Positions 7,948-14,284 of a stretch of DNA of 14,284 nt are shown in pieces. The position numbers and the translations under genes were made by a program. The notes under the pieces were generated by a model. The model searched no databases. It was not told where the DNA came from and saw only the letters and a list, made by a program, of their open reading frames with translations. Positions within the stretch are counted from its first letter, which is position 1; each line of letters opens with the position of its first letter. Origin of the DNA: Dongia_A sp035274225 (GTDB lineage Bacteria > Pseudomonadota > Alphaproteobacteria > Dongiales > Dongiaceae); assembly GCA_035274225.1 (NCBI GenBank), contig DATEOK010000307.1, forward strand, positions 1 through 14,284, given 5' to 3'.

Positions 7948-9066
7948 ATGGGCATTGCATTGCGGGACGTGAAGCTGGCGGATCGCCATGTGGAGCTGAG
8001 CTGGTCGGACGGCCGGGCCGGCGACCGTTTTTCCTTGCTGTGGCTGAAGGATCATTGCCCCAGCCCGCAATGCCTGCACCCCGATACCAAGCAACGGCAA
8101 ATCGATACCTTCTCCATCCCCGAGACCATCGCGGCCAGCGCCGTGGCGCTCGAAGAGAACGGCCGCGTCCTCAAGATCGAGTGGGCCGATCACGCTCATG
8201 TCAGTCGGTTCGATGCATCGTTCCTGGCCTCGGTCCTGCCGGCCAACCAGCCGGCCGTGCCGCGCGTGCTGTGGGACGAAGCGGCCATCGGATCGCAGGT
8301 GCCGACCGTCGCGCATGACGCGGTGATGAGCGACGACGCCGCGCTCAGGCAGTGGCTGGAGCTGACCGAGACCTACGGCTTCTGCATCGTCACCGGCACG
8401 CCGGCGACGCCGGAAGCGACCCAGAAGCTGCTGGAGCGCGTGACCTATATCCGCCACACCATCTTCGGCGGGTTTTGGGACTTCACCGCCAACATGGAGC
8501 ACAAGGACACCGCCTACACCACGCTGGCGATCGGGCCGCACACCGACGGCACCTACAGCTTCGATGCGCCGGGCTACCAGATGCTGCATTGTCTCGCCTT
8601 CAACGGCACCGGCGGCGAGAACGTGTTCGTCGACGGCTTCAAGGTCGCCGACATCATGAAGCGTGAGCATGCCGAGGACTATCGCGCGCTGACCAGCATC
8701 GAGATCACCGGGCAATACATCGACAACGACCGCAACGTCCATCTGCAGGCCTCGCGGCCGCTGTTCCGCCTGAACCGGATGGGCCAGCTGGTGCAGGTCA
8801 GCTACAACAATTATGATCGCGCCCCGTTCTACTTGCCGGCCGAGGAGTCGGCCGCGCTGTACCGCGCGCTGAAGGTGTTCGCCTCCACCATCAACGACCC
8901 GAAGATGCAGTATCGCCGCCGGCTGGCGCCGGGCGATGCGGTGATGTTCGACAACTGGCGCGCGCTGCATGCCCGCGATGCCTACCAGGGCTATCGCAGG
9001 CTATGCGGCGCCTATCTCAATAAGGAAGACGTCGAGAGCCGCCTGCGCCGGTTGCGGAGCCGCTGA
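7948..9066 (+). CDS. 2-oxoglutarate/Fe(II) dioxygenase, gamma-butyrobetaine hydroxylase-like
   Basis: A 372-residue protein of the gamma-butyrobetaine/trimethyllysine hydroxylase branch of the TauD/TfdA superfamily. The ATG at 7948 follows GGAG at a 6-nt distance. Residues 1-95 form the small N-terminal domain (LLWLKDHCPSPQC, Cys37 and Cys42, His84) that binds structural zinc in human BBOX1. The middle cysteine of the usual trio is absent here. The catalytic domain has the iron triad His198-x-Asp200 (GPHTDGTYSF) and His341 (NWRALHARD), with Arg350 or Arg351 placed to bind 2-oxoglutarate. Family members hydroxylate trimethylammonium substrates, for example gamma-butyrobetaine to carnitine. The link to sarcosine oxidase through matching operators supports a betaine-type substrate, but the substrate itself is not shown by the sequence. 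Simple oxidative N-demethylation is another possibility. Confidence 0.85.
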   Translation: MGIALRDVKLADRHVELSWSDGRAGDRFSLLWLKDHCPSPQCLHPDTKQRQIDTFSIPETIAASAVALEENGRVLKIEWADHAHVSRFDASFLASVLPANQPAVPRVLWDEAAIGSQVPTVAHDAVMSDDAALRQWLELTETYGFCIVTGTPATPEATQKLLERVTYIRHTIFGGFWDFTANMEHKDTAYTTLAIGPHTDGTYSFDAPGYQMLHCLAFNGTGGENVFVDGFKVADIMKREHAEDYRALTSIEITGQYIDNDRNVHLQASRPLFRLNRMGQLVQVSYNNYDRAPFYLPAEESAALYRALKVFASTINDPKMQYRRRLAPGDAVMFDNWRALHARDAYQGYRRLCGAYLNKEDVESRLRRLRSR

Positions 9067-9128
9067 ACTTCTGGACCTGCCGGCGACCGGCTGCGCTATG
9101 ATGCGGAGCCGGTTTGCAGGAGGTCCTG

Positions 9129-10187
9129 ATGCGCGATTTCGTCTACGATCAGCTGCCGGTCCGCGTCGTGTTCGCCGCGGGCGCGTTCGAACGACTGGCC
9201 GACGAAGCTGCCCGCCTGGGCCTTTCGAAGCTGCTGGTCCTCTCGACCCCGGGGCAGGCAAAGCTGGGCGAGGATGCCCTGCGCCGGCTCGGGCCGCGCG
9301 CGCTCGCCCTGCACGCCGAGGCGAAGATGCACGTGCCGGTCGAGACGGCGCAGGCGGCGCGCGCCAAGGCCCGCGCACTCGGGGCAGACGGCGCGGTCGC
9401 CATCGGCGGCGGATCGACCATCGGCCTCGGCAAGGCGATCGCGCTCGAGACCGGCTTGCCGATCATTGCCGTCCCGACGACCTATGCCGGTTCGGAGATG
9501 ACGCCGATCCATGGCTTGACCGAAGGCGGCCTGAAGAGGACCGGCCGCGATCCGAAGGTACTGCCGCGCACGGCGATCTACGATCCGCTCCTGACGCTTG
9601 GGCTCCCGCCGAAGATCAGCGGGCCGAGCGGCATGAACGCCATCGCGCACTGCGTCGAGGCGCTCTATGCGGACAACGCCAACCCTGTCACCTCGCTGAT
9701 GGCGGAAGAAGGCATCCGTGCCCTCGCCCACAGCCTGCCGCGCATCGCGTCCGACCCAAGCGACCGCGCGGCGCGCGGCGATGCGCTGTACGGCGCCTGG
9801 CTCGCCGGCATTTCCCTCGGCGCGGTCGGCATGGCGCTGCATCACAAGCTCTGCCACACGCTCGGCGGCAGCTTCAACCTGCCACATGCCGAGACCCACA
9901 CGATCGTGCTGCCGCACGCGACTGCCTACAATGCGAACGCCGCGCCGGACGCGATGTCGCGGATCGCCCGCTCGCTCGGCGCGGCGGATGCCGCGCGCGG
10001 ACTGTACGATCTCGCGGCAAGGATCGGCGCGCCGCTCGCCCTGAAGGACATCGGATTGAAGGAGCAGGATCTGGATCGCGCCGCGCAGATCGCGACACAG
10101 AACCCATATTTCAACCCGCGTCCGGTGACGCGCGACGGCGTCCGCCGGCTGCTGGAGGATGCCTTCCAAGGGCGGCGGCCGGCCTGA
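9129..10187 (+). CDS. Maleylacetate reductase (iron-containing alcohol dehydrogenase superfamily)
   Basis: A 352-residue protein. The ATG at 9129 (MRDFVYDQLP) follows a near-perfect AGGAGG; an in-frame TTG at 9114 lies before that ribosome site and is rejected. Seen: the NAD(P)-binding AIGGGSTIGLGKA (91-103), TTYAGSEMTPIHG (117-129), and the histidine-rich segment HHKLCHTLGG (238-247) followed by LPHAETH (251-257). This set is characteristic of maleylacetate reductases. They reduce maleylacetate to 3-oxoadipate in resorcinol, hydroxyquinol and chloroaromatic breakdown. No ring-cleaving dioxygenase is visible, which is odd for this enzyme. It lies 62 bp after the dioxygenase gene on the same strand, probably in one transcript. 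That gap holds only the ribosome site and a lone TATGAT. Confidence 0.85.
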   Translation: MRDFVYDQLPVRVVFAAGAFERLADEAARLGLSKLLVLSTPGQAKLGEDALRRLGPRALALHAEAKMHVPVETAQAARAKARALGADGAVAIGGGSTIGLGKAIALETGLPIIAVPTTYAGSEMTPIHGLTEGGLKRTGRDPKVLPRTAIYDPLLTLGLPPKISGPSGMNAIAHCVEALYADNANPVTSLMAEEGIRALAHSLPRIASDPSDRAARGDALYGAWLAGISLGAVGMALHHKLCHTLGGSFNLPHAETHTIVLPHATAYNANAAPDAMSRIARSLGAADAARGLYDLAARIGAPLALKDIGLKEQDLDRAAQIATQNPYFNPRPVTRDGVRRLLEDAFQGRRPA

Positions 10188-10241
10188 CGCGGCACACGCC
10201 ACCTGTGGGCCGGCTGGCAGCTTGACGCCTCCCTGGTCCTT

Positions 10242-10255
10242 GGCCATCAATGGCC
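10242..10255. promoter_or_regulatory. Perfect 14-bp dyad GGCCAT-CA-ATGGCC
   Basis: Two perfect 6-bp arms are separated by 2 bp in the leader of the aldehyde dehydrogenase gene. A 2-nt loop is too tight for RNA, so if functional it is more likely a protein-binding site. TTGACG at 10222-10227 could be a -35 box, but no good -10 follows at 16-18 bp. The dyad's right arm overlaps the first bases of the terminator stem. Function unknown. Confidence 0.3.
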
Positions 10256-10296
10256 CGAACCGCTCCCCAGCAGAACGCCGGGGAGCCGGGCTTTTT
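10253..10296 (+). terminator. Rho-independent terminator or attenuator after maleylacetate reductase
   Basis: The stem pairs GCCCG (10253-10257) with CGGGC (10287-10291), and GCTCCCC (10262-10268) with GGGGAGC (10280-10286). There is a 4-nt bulge on the left side and an 11-nt loop. TTTTT at 10292-10296 follows at once. It ends 14 nt before the GTG start of the next gene, leaving no room for a separate promoter. Any transcript of that gene from upstream must therefore read through it. Confidence 0.75.
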
Positions 10297-10310
10297 CCAG
10301 GGAGAGCATC

Positions 10311-11756
10311 GTGGCGGTTTTCAGCAATTTCATCGGCGGCGAGCAGGTCGCCGGCACCAACGCCGTTCGCAACATCAATCCGTCTAACACCGATGACGTG
10401 GTCGGCGAGTTCGCCTCCGGCACGGCGGCGGACGTCGCGAAAGCAGTCGCGGCGGCAAAGGCCGCATTTCCAGCATGGTCTCGCACCACGCCGCAGGAGC
10501 GCTACGACATCCTGAAAAAGGCTTCCGACGAGGTGTTAGCGCGCAAGGAAGAGCTCGGCCGCATCCTGTCGCGCGAGGAAGGCAAGATCCTGGCCGAAGG
10601 AATCGGCGAAGCGGCACGCGCCGGGCAGATCCTGGCTTTCTTCGCCGGCGAGTGCGTGCGTCTGGCGGGCGAGACCATCCCCTCGATCCGGCCCGGCGTC
10701 GGCGTCGAGATGACGCGCGAGCCGATCGGCGTCGTTGCGCTCATCACGCCATGGAATTTCCCGATCGCGATCCCGGCTTGGAAGATCGCGCCCGCCCTTG
10801 CCTACGGCAACTGCGTGGTGATCAAGCCGGCGGAGATCGTGCCGCATTCGACCTGGGCGCTGGTCGACATCCTGCAGCGCGCCGGCCTGCCCAAGGGCGT
10901 GCTCAACCTGGTGATGGGCAAGGGTTCGGTGGTCGGCCAGGCGATGCTGGAGAATCCGGATGTCGTGGCGCTATCCTTCACCGGTTCGGTGGCCACGGGC
11001 CGCAAGCTGGCGGCGGCCTGCGTCGCGGCCAATCCGATGAAGAAGTTCCAGCTCGAGATGGGCGGTAAGAATCCACTCGTGGTGCTGGACGATGCGGACG
11101 TGGATGTGGCGGTGGCGAGCGCGCTCAACGGCGCATTCTTCTCCACCGGGCAGCGCTGCACCGCCTCCTCGCGCCTCATCGTCACCGACAAGATCCACAA
11201 CCGCTTCGTCGACACGCTGACCGAGAAGATGAAGGCGCTGGTGGTCGACGATGCCTTGAAGCAGGGCAGCCATATCGGCCCGGTGGTTGACCAGTCCCAG
11301 CTGGACCAGGACGAGCGCTATCTCGACATCGGCCGCAAAGAGGGTGCCAAGCTGCACTGGGGCGGCGAGCGCCTGAACCGCGGCTCGCCCGGCTTCTATC
11401 TGCAGCCGGCCTTGTTCACCGAGGCCAACAATTCCATGCGCATCGCGCGCGAGGAGATCTTCGGCCCGGTCGCCTCGGTCATCCGCGTGAAGGACTATGA
11501 CGAGGCGCTGGCCGTCGCCAACGATACCGAGTTCGGCCTGTCCGCGGGCATCTGCACCACCAGCCTCAAGCACGCGTCGCACTTCCGGCGCAATTCCGAG
11601 GCCGGGATGGTCATGGTGAACCTGCCAACTGCGGGCGTCGACTATCACGTGCCGTTCGGCGGCCGGAAGGCGTCGAGCTACGGCCCACGCGAACAAGGCG
11701 CCTATGCGCGCGAGTTCTACACCACGGTCAAGACGTCCTACACGCTGGCCGGCTGA
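10311..11756 (+). CDS. Aldehyde dehydrogenase, 2-oxoglutarate-semialdehyde (2,5-dioxovalerate) type
   Basis: A 481-residue NAD(P)-dependent aldehyde dehydrogenase of normal length. The start is GTG at 10311, with AGGGAG 6 nt upstream. Seen: PWNF with Asn149, KPAE with Lys172, FTGS, the general base Glu249 (LEMGGKNP), the nucleophile Cys283 (GQRCTASSR), and EEIFGPV. The C-terminal run NLPTAGVDYHVPFGG followed by SSYGPREQG is, to my knowledge, typical of the YcbD-like branch of 2-oxoglutarate semialdehyde dehydrogenases, which ends sugar-acid and hydroxyproline breakdown. Its product, 2-oxoglutarate, is also the co-substrate of the dioxygenase two genes upstream, an attractive but unproven link. 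Another aldehyde, such as one released from a betaine, remains possible. The gene lies behind a terminator-like hairpin and may be controlled by its leader. Confidence 0.82.
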   Translation: MAVFSNFIGGEQVAGTNAVRNINPSNTDDVVGEFASGTAADVAKAVAAAKAAFPAWSRTTPQERYDILKKASDEVLARKEELGRILSREEGKILAEGIGEAARAGQILAFFAGECVRLAGETIPSIRPGVGVEMTREPIGVVALITPWNFPIAIPAWKIAPALAYGNCVVIKPAEIVPHSTWALVDILQRAGLPKGVLNLVMGKGSVVGQAMLENPDVVALSFTGSVATGRKLAAACVAANPMKKFQLEMGGKNPLVVLDDADVDVAVASALNGAFFSTGQRCTASSRLIVTDKIHNRFVDTLTEKMKALVVDDALKQGSHIGPVVDQSQLDQDERYLDIGRKEGAKLHWGGERLNRGSPGFYLQPALFTEANNSMRIAREEIFGPVASVIRVKDYDEALAVANDTEFGLSAGICTTSLKHASHFRRNSEAGMVMVNLPTAGVDYHVPFGGRKASSYGPREQGAYAREFYTTVKTSYTLAG

Positions 11757-11780
11757 AGCCACCTCAGCCCGTAGGGGCAT

Positions 11781-11819
11781 GCGGGCCGCTCTTGTGATGG
11801 AGCGGCCCGCTTCTTATTT
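11781..11819 (+). terminator. Strong rho-independent terminator after the aldehyde dehydrogenase
   Basis: A perfect 11-bp stem, GCGGGCCGCTC (11781-11791) with GAGCGGCCCGC (11800-11810), has an 8-nt loop and a T-rich tail TTCTTATTT. It begins 24 bp after the aldehyde dehydrogenase stop and ends 7 bp before the next start codon. Confidence 0.85.
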
Positions 11820-11826
11820 GCACTTC

Positions 11827-12768
11827 ATGCCATACGATGCTCCCCCGCCTTCCGACGAGATCCTCGATCCCTATTCCGCCCGGGTCGCCCATGCGTTCGA
11901 GACCGTGGGGCCGGCGGTCGTGCACATTCTTGCGCAGGGGCGACAGACCGGCACCGGGTCGGGGGTGCTGTTCGCGCCTGACGGATATCTCCTCACCAAC
12001 AGCCATGTAGTATCCGGCGCGTCGCGCCTCGCTGGCAGCCTGACCGACGGGCGCCAGTTCGAGGCGCAGCTGGTCGGCGATGATCCCGCTACCGACCTTG
12101 CGGTGCTTCGTTTGCATGGCGCCGGCCTGCCGCATGCCAGCTTCGGCAGCTCGGCGCGGCTCAGGGTCGGGCAGCTGGTGGTCGCGATCGGCAATCCGCT
12201 GGGGTTCCAGGCGACCGTCACCGCCGGCATCGTGAGCGCGCTTGGCCGCACGCTGCGCTCGCCGAGCGGGCGGCTGATCCAAAGCGTGATCCAGACCGAT
12301 GCGCCGCTCAATCCCGGCAATTCCGGCGGCGCGCTGGTCGACGGCACCGGCAAGGTGGTCGGCATCAACACCGCCATGATCGGCCGCGCGCAGGGTCTGT
12401 GCTTCGCGATCGGCATCGACACTGCCGCGGACGTCACCATGCGGCTGATGCGCGACCGGCGCGTGCGGCGTGCACGCCTTGGCCTTGCCGGCCAGACTAT
12501 CATGCTGGACCAGCGGCTGGCGCGGCGGTTGCGGCGCGCGGAGGTCGGCGCGGTGCAGGTGCTGGAGGTGCCGACCGGTGGACCCGCCGCACAGGCCGGG
12601 ATCGAGAAAGGCGACGTCATCCTGGAGTTCGCCGACACCGCCGTGTTCGCGATCGACGATCTGCATCGCCTGCTGACCGCGGAGATCGCCGAGCATCCGA
12701 CCGCCATCACCGTGCTGCGCGGCGCCGGCCTCAAGACCTTTGACATCCGGCCGGAGCTGGACGAATAA
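11827..12768 (+). CDS. HtrA/DegP-like trypsin-type serine protease with one PDZ domain, no signal peptide
   Basis: A 313-residue S1C-family protease. The catalytic triad is visible: His60 (LTNSHVV), Asp90 (ATDLAVL) and Ser166 (NPGNSGGAL). A single PDZ domain follows at about 215-305 (GGPAAQAGIEKGDVILEFAD). The chosen ATG at 11827 gives MPYDAPPPSDEI, which is not a signal peptide, and no membrane segment is seen. Most HtrA proteases are periplasmic, so this one appears cytoplasmic or leaves by an unknown route. Upstream in-frame starts (11779, 11704) would translate the terminator hairpin and the aldehyde dehydrogenase gene and still give no signal peptide. No Shine-Dalgarno sequence precedes the ATG, so leaderless translation is possible. 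The cupin gene follows after 31 bp, probably in the same transcript. Physiological substrate unknown. Confidence 0.88.
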   Translation: MPYDAPPPSDEILDPYSARVAHAFETVGPAVVHILAQGRQTGTGSGVLFAPDGYLLTNSHVVSGASRLAGSLTDGRQFEAQLVGDDPATDLAVLRLHGAGLPHASFGSSARLRVGQLVVAIGNPLGFQATVTAGIVSALGRTLRSPSGRLIQSVIQTDAPLNPGNSGGALVDGTGKVVGINTAMIGRAQGLCFAIGIDTAADVTMRLMRDRRVRRARLGLAGQTIMLDQRLARRLRRAEVGAVQVLEVPTGGPAAQAGIEKGDVILEFADTAVFAIDDLHRLLTAEIAEHPTAITVLRGAGLKTFDIRPELDE

Positions 12769-12799
12769 CAGTTCGAGAGCGCAGACGGAGTCGTTCCCC

Positions 12800-13477
12800 A
12801 TGGAACTGAATGCCGATTTCTCGCAGCGCGTCGCGGTGCATGCCGCCAAACTTCCCTGGACTCCCTCGCCGATGGCCGGCGTCGAGCGCCGCATGCTCGA
12901 CCGCATCGGCGATGAAGTGGCGCGCGCCACCTCGATCGTGCGCTATGCTCCGCATAGCCATTTCTCGCCCCACACTCATGGCGGCGGCGAAGAGTTCCTG
13001 GTGCTCGACGGCGTGTTCCAGGACGAGCATGGCGACTATCCCACCGGCTCCTATGTGCGCAATCCGCCGACCACGCGGCACACGCCGGGCTCCGAGCCCG
13101 GCTGCGTGATCTTCGTCAAGCTGTGGCAGTTCGATCCCGACGACCGCACGGAGGTGCGAATCGACACCGGCAAGACGACTTTCAAGCCTGCACCCGGTCG
13201 TCCTGGTGTCGAGGTCATGCCCCTGTTCCAAGACACACGCGAAGAGGTTCGCCTGGAGCGCTGGGCACCGCATGCGCAGATCGATATGGCTTTACCTGGT
13301 GGCGCCGAAATCCTCGTGCTCGATGGCAGCTTTGCCGAAAGCCACGAAGACTTCGCCGTGCAATCCTGGCTCCGCCTGCCGGCGAGAACGACGCTGCACG
13401 CCAAGGCGAGCTCCGAAGGTTGCCGCGCATGGATAAAGGCCAGCCATCTCCAACACGCGCCCCGGTTCGGTTCGTAG
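12800..13477 (+). CDS. ChrR-type double cupin protein
   Basis: A 225-residue protein. The ATG at 12800 (MELNADFSQR) has GGAG 9 nt upstream; the in-frame frame from 12740 overlaps the protease gene and lacks a ribosome site. The first cupin has the metal motif His58-x-His60-x3-Glu64 (HTHGGGEEFLVLDG) and a later His94 (TTRHTPGSEPG). This resembles the cupin of the ChrR anti-sigma factor. A second cupin half (LERWAPHAQIDMALPGGAEILVLDGSF) keeps the fold pattern but lacks the paired histidines, so only the first site is likely to bind metal. The zinc-binding N-terminal anti-sigma domain of ChrR is absent, and no sigma factor gene is nearby, so anti-sigma activity is not supported. The exact reaction or ligand is unknown. 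It follows the protease gene closely and converges on the RTX gene with a 6-bp gap. Confidence 0.8.
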   Translation: MELNADFSQRVAVHAAKLPWTPSPMAGVERRMLDRIGDEVARATSIVRYAPHSHFSPHTHGGGEEFLVLDGVFQDEHGDYPTGSYVRNPPTTRHTPGSEPGCVIFVKLWQFDPDDRTEVRIDTGKTTFKPAPGRPGVEVMPLFQDTREEVRLERWAPHAQIDMALPGGAEILVLDGSFAESHEDFAVQSWLRLPARTTLHAKASSEGCRAWIKASHLQHAPRFGS

Positions 13478-13483
13478 CCACCG

Positions 13484-14284
13484 TCAAATAGGAGCAACGA
13501 TGGTCAAATCTCCACCCATGATCGAGGCGAGGGAGTCGATGCTGTCGATCGGACCGCCGGTCCAGCCGGTCAGCTTCACCTGCGAAGCACCGCCGTCCCA
13601 GCTGATGGTGAGGGTCGAGCCGACGGATTTGGCCTGAACACCGGCATCGATCAGATCCTGGAGATCGGAACCGGGGCCGTCCAGGACGTCCGTGAATTGG
13701 AGCCGATCCGTGCCGAGCTTGAAGTCGACAATCGTGTCCTTGCCGGCATCGTTCAGGCTGAAACGGAAGCTGTCGGTGCCGAGGCCGCCGGTCAGCAGGT
13801 CGTTGCCGGTGCCGCCAATCAATAGATCACTTCCGACGCCGGATAGCAGCGTGTCATTTCCAGTCCAGCCAAACAGTTCATCATCGCCTTCGCCACCGAT
13901 CAGCCTATCCTTTCCGTCGCCCCCGTAGAGCTGATCGTTGCCAGATCCGCCATCCAGCGTGTCATTTCCGATATCACCGATTAGCCAATCGCCGTCAGCC
14001 TCGCCCTTGAGCGTGTCATTGCCTTCGCCGCCATCGAGCGTGTCCTGGCCGAGCCCGCCTTTGAGGGCGTCCTTGCCCGCATTCCCCATGAGTGCATCGT
14101 TGCCGAGACCACCCTCCAGCCAATCCAAGCCATTGCCGCCCTCAAGAGTGTCATCGCCTTCGTTGCCATAGAGCCGGTCGTTGCCGTCGACGCCGCGAGC
14201 TTTGTCGTTGCCGGCACCACCCTCGAATCGATCCGAGCTAGCACTGCCATATGCGGTGTCGTCGCCGTCGCCGCCATAGAACTT
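13484..14284 (-). CDS. RTX (hemolysin-type calcium-binding repeat) protein, C-terminal part; N-terminus beyond window
   Basis: An open frame of 266 codons plus stop enters from the right edge, so the start is not in view. Residues 1-171 of the fragment are about eighteen nonapeptide repeats of the GGxGxDxLx type (for example GGSGNDQLYGGDGKDRL and GGEGDDELFG). These fold into a calcium-binding beta roll outside the cell. The last 95 residues (DTIVDFKLGTDRLQFTDVL and onward, ending TIVAPI) match the C-terminal target region of type I secreted RTX proteins. Known for the family: export through an ABC transporter, membrane fusion protein and TolC, none of which is in the window. The effector part, if any, lies upstream and cannot be judged. 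The gene is convergent to the cupin gene and probably unrelated to the catabolic region. Confidence 0.88.
   Translation of the reverse strand, partial: KFYGGDGDDTAYGSASSDRFEGGAGNDKARGVDGNDRLYGNEGDDTLEGGNGLDWLEGGLGNDALMGNAGKDALKGGLGQDTLDGGEGNDTLKGEADGDWLIGDIGNDTLDGGSGNDQLYGGDGKDRLIGGEGDDELFGWTGNDTLLSGVGSDLLIGGTGNDLLTGGLGTDSFRFSLNDAGKDTIVDFKLGTDRLQFTDVLDGPGSDLQDLIDAGVQAKSVGSTLTISWDGGASQVKLTGWTGGPIDSIDSLASIMGGDLTIVAPI

Larger units (their letters stand above)
10229..10304 (+). promoter_or_regulatory. Possible Shine-Dalgarno-sequestering leader of the aldehyde dehydrogenase
   Basis: CTCCCTGG at 10229-10236 is perfectly complementary to CCAGGGAG at 10297-10304, which contains the Shine-Dalgarno sequence of the downstream gene. 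With one bulged A, two more pairs (GC at 10227-10228 with 10306-10307) extend the helix. The pairing would enclose the terminator-like hairpin at 10253-10291 and hide the ribosome site. The pairing is seen in the sequence; its regulatory role is inferred, and GC-rich DNA gives chance matches of this length at a moderate rate. Confidence 0.4.

Noticed and set aside
9097..9102. TATGAT between the dioxygenase and maleylacetate reductase genes
   Set aside because: It is a 5-of-6 match to a -10 box, but no fair -35 box lies 16-18 bp upstream, so I did not call a promoter.
11704..11826. Earlier in-frame starts for the HtrA-like protease (11704, 11779)
   Set aside because: They overlap the aldehyde dehydrogenase gene or the terminator stem, and the added residues form no signal peptide.
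13500..13637. 45-codon plus-strand frame preceded by AGGAGCAACG
   Set aside because: The ribosome site is good and resembles that of soxD, but the frame is fully antisense to the conserved RTX C-terminal domain and shows no protein motif.
13800..14284. Repeating 27-bp pattern at the right end
   Set aside because: It comes from the nonapeptide repeats of the RTX protein and is not a CRISPR array or a separate DNA repeat.

Overview
The window is compact, high-GC bacterial DNA with strong GC-ending codon bias, overlapping stop/start junctions and short intergenic gaps. The gene families (heterotetrameric sarcosine oxidase, a dimethylglycine-dehydrogenase-like GcvT flavoenzyme, BetI-like TetR regulators, a ChrR-type cupin) suggest a soil or water alphaproteobacterium. 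I cannot name a genus. Both edges cut genes: the flavoenzyme at the left loses its C-terminus and the RTX protein at the right loses its N-terminus.

Region 1 (1-6555, minus strand) is a demethylation operon read right to left: soxB, soxD, soxA, soxG, then a dimethylglycine/sarcosine dehydrogenase-like flavoprotein. Three of its four junctions overlap by 4 to 8 bp, and the fourth has an 8-bp gap. Together these enzymes could take dimethylglycine to sarcosine to glycine, with the methyl groups passing to tetrahydrofolate.

Region 2 (6556-7947) is a mirror-image control module. Two BetI-like TetR genes point at each other and overlap by 14 bp at their 3' ends. Each is divergent from a catabolic gene: soxB on the left, a 2-oxoglutarate dioxygenase on the right. 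Each divergent gap holds a 22-bp dyad, and the two dyads share one consensus. Their slight asymmetry is also mirrored, with the TTGTTGTA half facing the enzyme gene each time. This suggests that the sarcosine operon and the dioxygenase are controlled together.

Region 3 (7948-11819, plus strand) holds the gamma-butyrobetaine-hydroxylase-like dioxygenase, a maleylacetate reductase and an aldehyde dehydrogenase of the 2-oxoglutarate-semialdehyde type. A terminator-like hairpin ends only 15 nt before the aldehyde dehydrogenase start codon, and a second upstream element is perfectly complementary to its Shine-Dalgarno sequence. This leader looks regulatory. A strong terminator follows the gene.

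Region 4 (11820-14284) has an HtrA-like serine protease with no visible signal peptide, a ChrR-type double cupin, and, convergent on the minus strand, the C-terminal part of an RTX calcium-binding protein with a type I secretion domain.

No rRNA, tRNA, CRISPR array, insertion sequence or origin was seen, and no stretch over 300 bases lacks a gene. The best candidate for an undescribed system is the two-regulator, two-operator module linking a 2-oxoglutarate dioxygenase to sarcosine/dimethylglycine demethylation.
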